From Cephalotus follicularis (Eukaryota; Streptophyta; Magnoliopsida; Oxalidales; Cephalotaceae): a stretch of 64,000 nucleotides of DNA. Shown piece after piece: positions 60,131 through 64,000 of this stretch. The stretch lies in NCBI GenBank assembly GCA_001972305.1, contig BDDD01000902.1, forward strand, positions 1 through 64,000, written 5' to 3'. Numbering within the stretch: the stretch's first letter is position 1; each line of letters begins with the position of its first letter. Below the pieces are notes generated by a model, which was given only the letters and a program-made list of their open reading frames with translations, was not told where the DNA came from and made no database searches. The translations under genes were made by a program, and so were the position numbers.

Positions 60131-60645
60131 CACAAAAGAGAGGAATTGAGGATCCGAAAATGAGATCCGGAGAGAGGAGGAGGTTAATTAAAAAGAAGAA
60201 ATGAGAGCTGTCTCAGTTGTGACTGTGTGTGGCCACTTGCGTATTGAAAAGCAGAGTAGATAAATAAAGTAGTTAATTAATGAGTATAGAGCTTTTAATT
60301 ATATTTTATTACAATCAATTATTATTGGGAATTACAATAATTATTGGGAGTATTCTGTTTGTTTATTTCTTGGAGTTGAAAATGACAGAGAGAGGAAAAC
60401 GACATTTGGAGAAGGCTATATAGCCCACCACCACCACGACTCTGTGCCGGGATGCGTATTATGCACACAGTCTAATCTTATGACACGTGTAAGGATTTCT
60501 TCCCAGTTGAGGCTAGGAAGAAATACAACCAATGCTAATTATGACACTGTCTAATCGGATGGATTTGTGAGTAATTACTCGTATATACAAAACACACAGC
60601 ATTTTTATGAGTCATAAATAGAGTGATATTGTATCCGGTTTGCGT

Positions 60646-60962
60646 TTATAGTCATCATAATTATTGTACTTATAAATAGTATTTTTTTAAATTTAACCGA
60701 TATATTTGACGATGTCAAATCATATATATAAATTTTCAACTCAATTGAATATTTTTAACTATTTCATTTTGAGATGAAAAGTTTAATCATTTTATAACTT
60801 ACTCATAAACAATAAAATATTATCCTATTCAATATAATATCTACAGATTTTCGATTAACTTGAATTGCATGAGTGATCTATATTAATAGAATATTAAATT
60901 CAACAGTTAGATTTAAAAAATATTAATCTCAAATCAACTAATTATGGTGACTATGTACCTAA
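60646..60962. mobile_element. Long-hairpin MITE copy upstream of AFB-like gene
   Basis: The left arm (tatagtcatcataattattg ... aaatttaaccg) is the approximate inverse of the right arm (gttagatttaaaaaatatt ... taattatggtgactatg). Central words tattcaatataatatctacaga and gtgatctatat identify the same family as 23779-24042. Non-coding. About 0.5 kb upstream of the start codon. Confidence 0.6.
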
Positions 60963-61036
60963 GTTGACTACAATATCACATTATAATAGATATTCCTTAC
61001 ATATATATGAAAAATGATTTGTGCATACAAGTAATT

Positions 61037-61367
61037 AGTGCATGGTCACATTTAATTATTATATTTGTGATTAATATTTTCAAATTTAATCGTTGGATTT
61101 GATGGTTTATCAATATAGACGAGTCATGAAATTTTTTAATTCAATCGAATATCTATAGATATTTCATTGAATATGCTAATATTTTATTATATATGAATAA
61201 ATTATAGAACGATCAAACTTTTTATATATAAATGAAATAGTTGAAGATATTCAATTAACTTAAAAATTTACATGCATGATCTAGATATATTGAACATCAA
61301 ATCCAACGATTAGATTTCAAAAAAATTAATCACAAGTATGGTAATTAAAGATGAACATGCGCAAGTC
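61037..61367. mobile_element. Long-hairpin MITE copy, best preserved
   Basis: The left arm gattaatattttcaaatttaatcg continues ttggatttgatg and is mirrored by the right arm catcaaatccaacg, then attagatttcaaaaaaatta and atcacaa. The arms pair over more than 80 bp. The outer ends gtgcatggtcac and gatgaacatgcgc extend the inverted repeat. Only about 75 bp separates it from the copy at 60646-60962. Confidence 0.65.
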
Positions 61368-61371
61368 ATAT

Positions 61372-61391
61372 TGTGTGTGTGTGTGTGTGTA
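61372..61391. repeat. (GT)n microsatellite
   Basis: About nine GT dinucleotides directly at the edge of the MITE. A similar tract is at 56513-56530. Confidence 0.7.
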
Positions 61392-62270
61392 TCAGGAAAG
61401 TGAATATGATTGTCAAATCATACAAGTTATATACTTATCACTTTAATTATTAAACATACGGATCATATTTCATTAATCCAACTGTTGCCCATTGGAGTAT
61501 ATGTTCTACTTGTTGGGAATGGTATTCCATCCCAGGACCCGGAATCGGACCAAAGGGTGTTAAAAGTGCAAACAAAAATTTTATAAACAATATGGCAGCA
61601 GAAGATAAAACCTCTAACACCAAAAACGTGGTCCAATTCTGGGAATGCACAAGCCACAAGAATCACCACATCATATCATAATTGAATGATCAACACACAT
61701 ACATGCTTGTGTGATGAAACTAACATGGCAACACAGAGAAGGACAATGAGTCATTTACCGTATGGTGATGGCTCCTTCGTCTTTGCTGCTTCAAGCTTGA
61801 GTAGACTCACGTTGGTTCTCCAAGCTTTGAGTTCCCCCAAGTCAAATGGTTCCAAACCGGCAGCAATGGAACCCACAAGAGAAACAGACCACTATTTTCT
61901 CTCTCTCGCAATGCTCACAAAGAGAATATTAGGATTGACAAAGATTGTCAATAATAATCCACCCTAGGTTAGCTTCAAAACTTGGTGAACTAATCTATGA
62001 AAGAATCTGCTATGTGTATGGCAAGTCCGACTCTTTTCCCAGTAATTTCAGACACCTCAAATCCCCTTGTATACTCTGGTTTATGCCAGCAGCTTAGCGC
62101 ACGATGTTGCACGCACCAGTGCATGCACAAGACACATCCCCCACATCGCATCTTCTAAGGAAACCACTTCCTATATGGCCGACGTGCTTCCCACATGTTT
62201 TCTGATAAGAGAGATTCGCTGAGAGTGGGAGTGAGATCGTGCGCACGTTGCCTGCCCACTTAGGGCACCA
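61392..62270. other. Spacer, no supported gene
   Basis: Overlapping small ORFs on both strands at 61450-61970 have no recognisable domain. Composition is more balanced than nearby MITEs and may belong to the retroelement sequence to the right. Confidence 0.25.
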
Positions 62271-64000
62271 ACATTAACACAATAAGCGTCGTCGCTTTTC
62301 CAAAAGCGCTAACGCTTAGTCGGGCTAAGCGTTGACGCCTTTACAAAAAAAAGGTGTTGACGCTTAGATGGGGTTAAGCATTGACGCTTTTCCAAAAAGC
62401 GTCGACGCTTAAATAGGCTGGTCAAAGATTTGAGTCCAACTCTTACTTAAATGAGTCATACACATTTTAGTGATGCCACATATCCCTTCGAATATTAATT
62501 AAGTAAAATCAAACAAATGTGTGACCACAAATTGTAAGATCCACCTAACCAATATTTGATTTTATAATTTTTACCAAGACTTAAATATGTCCAACATATT
62601 TATGAAGAAATCATTATCGGGCAGGGACCCTTTAAAATCCCTGTTAGTATCGGTGGTGTTCGTAAATTACCAAAATACCCTTAGGGTTCGGTTAAGCCAT
62701 CTTAAATAGTCCAAGACCTATTTAAAATGCTCCCGAAATAATATCCAATATTATCCAGATGAAAAATTAATCAATTAATTTTTTCATAATTTATTACACA
62801 CCGCCGTAACGCGAGACTTTCTAAGTTATCGGTTCACGTGTACTATAATCCTTTGTCATACTTTGCCCCGATTGAGGTCTAGGGTAAGGATATGTGTCAA
62901 CCCTAGATAATACCTCAATGCCTAAAATTTCTGATCATTACTAGGACCTTTGGTAGACTCTCTAGAAATCTAATTTCCAATCCACCTCAACCTTAGCCAA
63001 GGATTTCATAAGTCCAAAGTACAATCAGATCATAATAGGGCCGATCACCTTCGTTCAGGTGTGACAATCCCATATTGCGCAGTCACTTATATTCGTATAG
63101 ATTCGATCATACCCAAAGATCACCTAATTTCCAGCTCTGTGCAAGAACTAGGTAAGGTGGAGATCAAAGCATAACCATCTCCATAAAATATAGAGCAGTC
63201 GCTCAGGTCTAAGGATCATACGAGTTCGAAAACTCGCTAAGTGACTAACACTTATACACAACCGCAACAAGTAGGAATCAGTACTGACACGAGAATAGCG
63301 ACTATCCAAATAGTGTCTACTACGCGGGTCATATTTAGTGTACACGCTCCCAGCGTGCACCCCATATGTCATGCCCCGAACCGTGGAATGGGCCCCAAGA
63401 TTCGACACATGGCAATCCGTACAATAATCATCATTATTAATCATAAAAATTTAAAACTTAATTAATTCATAAACATAATCCTTAATTTAATGTGTGGATA
63501 TACAAACCCAGTTCGATACATCATAAATGCACTGCTATAAACCAACAGAAAATAAAATAAAATAAAATAAATTCATAATTTATTCTTCGAGAATCCAACC
63601 ATAAAGCGTACTACCGAGGAAGAGGAACTTACTGCACTCTTTATCCTTGTCGCTGTTGCAGTGTGTCACCACTACCTGTTCTTGTACCTGGCCCATTCAA
63701 AGGAATGGGTTAGCAATCCTGAGGGTTGTGTAGGTTACCACATATACGGGCACATACCAAAGGAACAAACAATACAAGCAGAGGAGAAAATAAATATGCA
63801 TGTCTACATGAATGCAGATCACAATCCATGTCATAGCCATTATCATCTTTTGTCCTCGGACTGCTATACTCAAATCATACATATCAATCATATTACAGAG
63901 GAGTGTAGTCCGGTCATCCTATGGTCTGGTCAATATATAAGGTTCACCTTTAGGCTCACCAGCCCGCGGAATTCTCCTCCAGGTTCACCTGCTGAGCGGA
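62270..64000 (-). mobile_element. Probable LTR-retroelement remains at window edge
   Basis: Palindromic ctaagcgttgacgc-type words lie at 62280-62415. A boundary of the inverted gypsy-LTR type (tgtcatgccccgaaccg) lies at 63368, followed by text similar in style to the reverse LTRs at 26.1 and 31.8 kb. No coding domain is visible, and the element continues beyond the window. Fossil; family assignment is tentative. Confidence 0.35.

Noticed and set aside
61450-61967. Overlapping 60-90 codon ORFs on both strands
   Set aside because: No recognisable domain and no splice or promoter context; probably repeat-derived.
1-64000. tRNA, rRNA or snoRNA genes
   Set aside because: I found no convincing cloverleaf with A/B boxes or conserved rRNA segment by eye. 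A covariance-model scan would be needed to exclude small RNA genes.

Overview
The window is nuclear DNA from a flowering plant, most likely a eudicot outside the Brassicaceae. The evidence is AT-rich spacers, plant LTR-retrotransposon and CACTA families, short introns with GT-AG borders, and a TIR1/AFB auxin receptor that reads best as the AFB6 clade (a clade reported as lost from Arabidopsis and grasses). Only three host loci are well supported: a single-exon ARM-repeat protein gene (minus strand, 16922-18643), an LC8-type dynein light chain gene or pseudogene (plus strand, about 46425-46910), and the three-exon auxin-receptor F-box gene (minus strand, 47436-60130). The last two converge tail to tail.

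Layout. 0.8-4.9 kb: heavily decayed Ty1/copia fossil. 5.7-8.4 kb: a Mutator-like MITE and a diverged tandem duplication. 8.4-11.1 kb: Ty3/gypsy LTR remains and a second copia scrap. 11-16.9 kb: spacer. 16.9-18.7 kb: ARM gene. 18.7-26 kb: spacer with MITEs. 26-37.3 kb: nested pile of old Ty3/gypsy LTRs, containing a probable 2.9-kb solo LTR and a 4.1-kb CACTA transposon (32295-36387, TGA target duplication) that carries fragments of a GSK3/SHAGGY-like kinase gene, of the DNA polymerase alpha catalytic subunit gene, and of an unrecognised gene. 37.4-38.3 kb: one end of a second CACTA element. 39.25-44.56 kb: gag-only LTR element (TR-GAG type). 44.6-47.3 kb: spacer and dynein light chain. 47.4-60.1 kb: auxin receptor, whose 10-kb first intron holds a second, older gag-only LTR element (52693-56366, GGAAC duplication). 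60.6-61.4 kb: two adjacent long-hairpin MITEs. 62.3-64 kb: more LTR-like repeats.

Most striking observation. On the strand opposite to gag inside the younger gag-only element there is a gene-like unit: TATA box (43279-43287), leader with a well-formed 78-nt intron (43073-43150), and an ORF (42815-43072) beginning MARTKQTARSS. Its first ten residues differ from the histone H3 amino terminus only at the tenth (S for K). The unit looks like an antisense-encoded H3-tail mimic carried by a retroelement. Second is the CACTA element with its multi-gene cargo and its subterminal array of GAAACGG/CCGTTTC dyads.

All calls are from reading the sequence by eye. Retroelement entries are treated as fossils, so only parts, families, ends and approximate decay are given.
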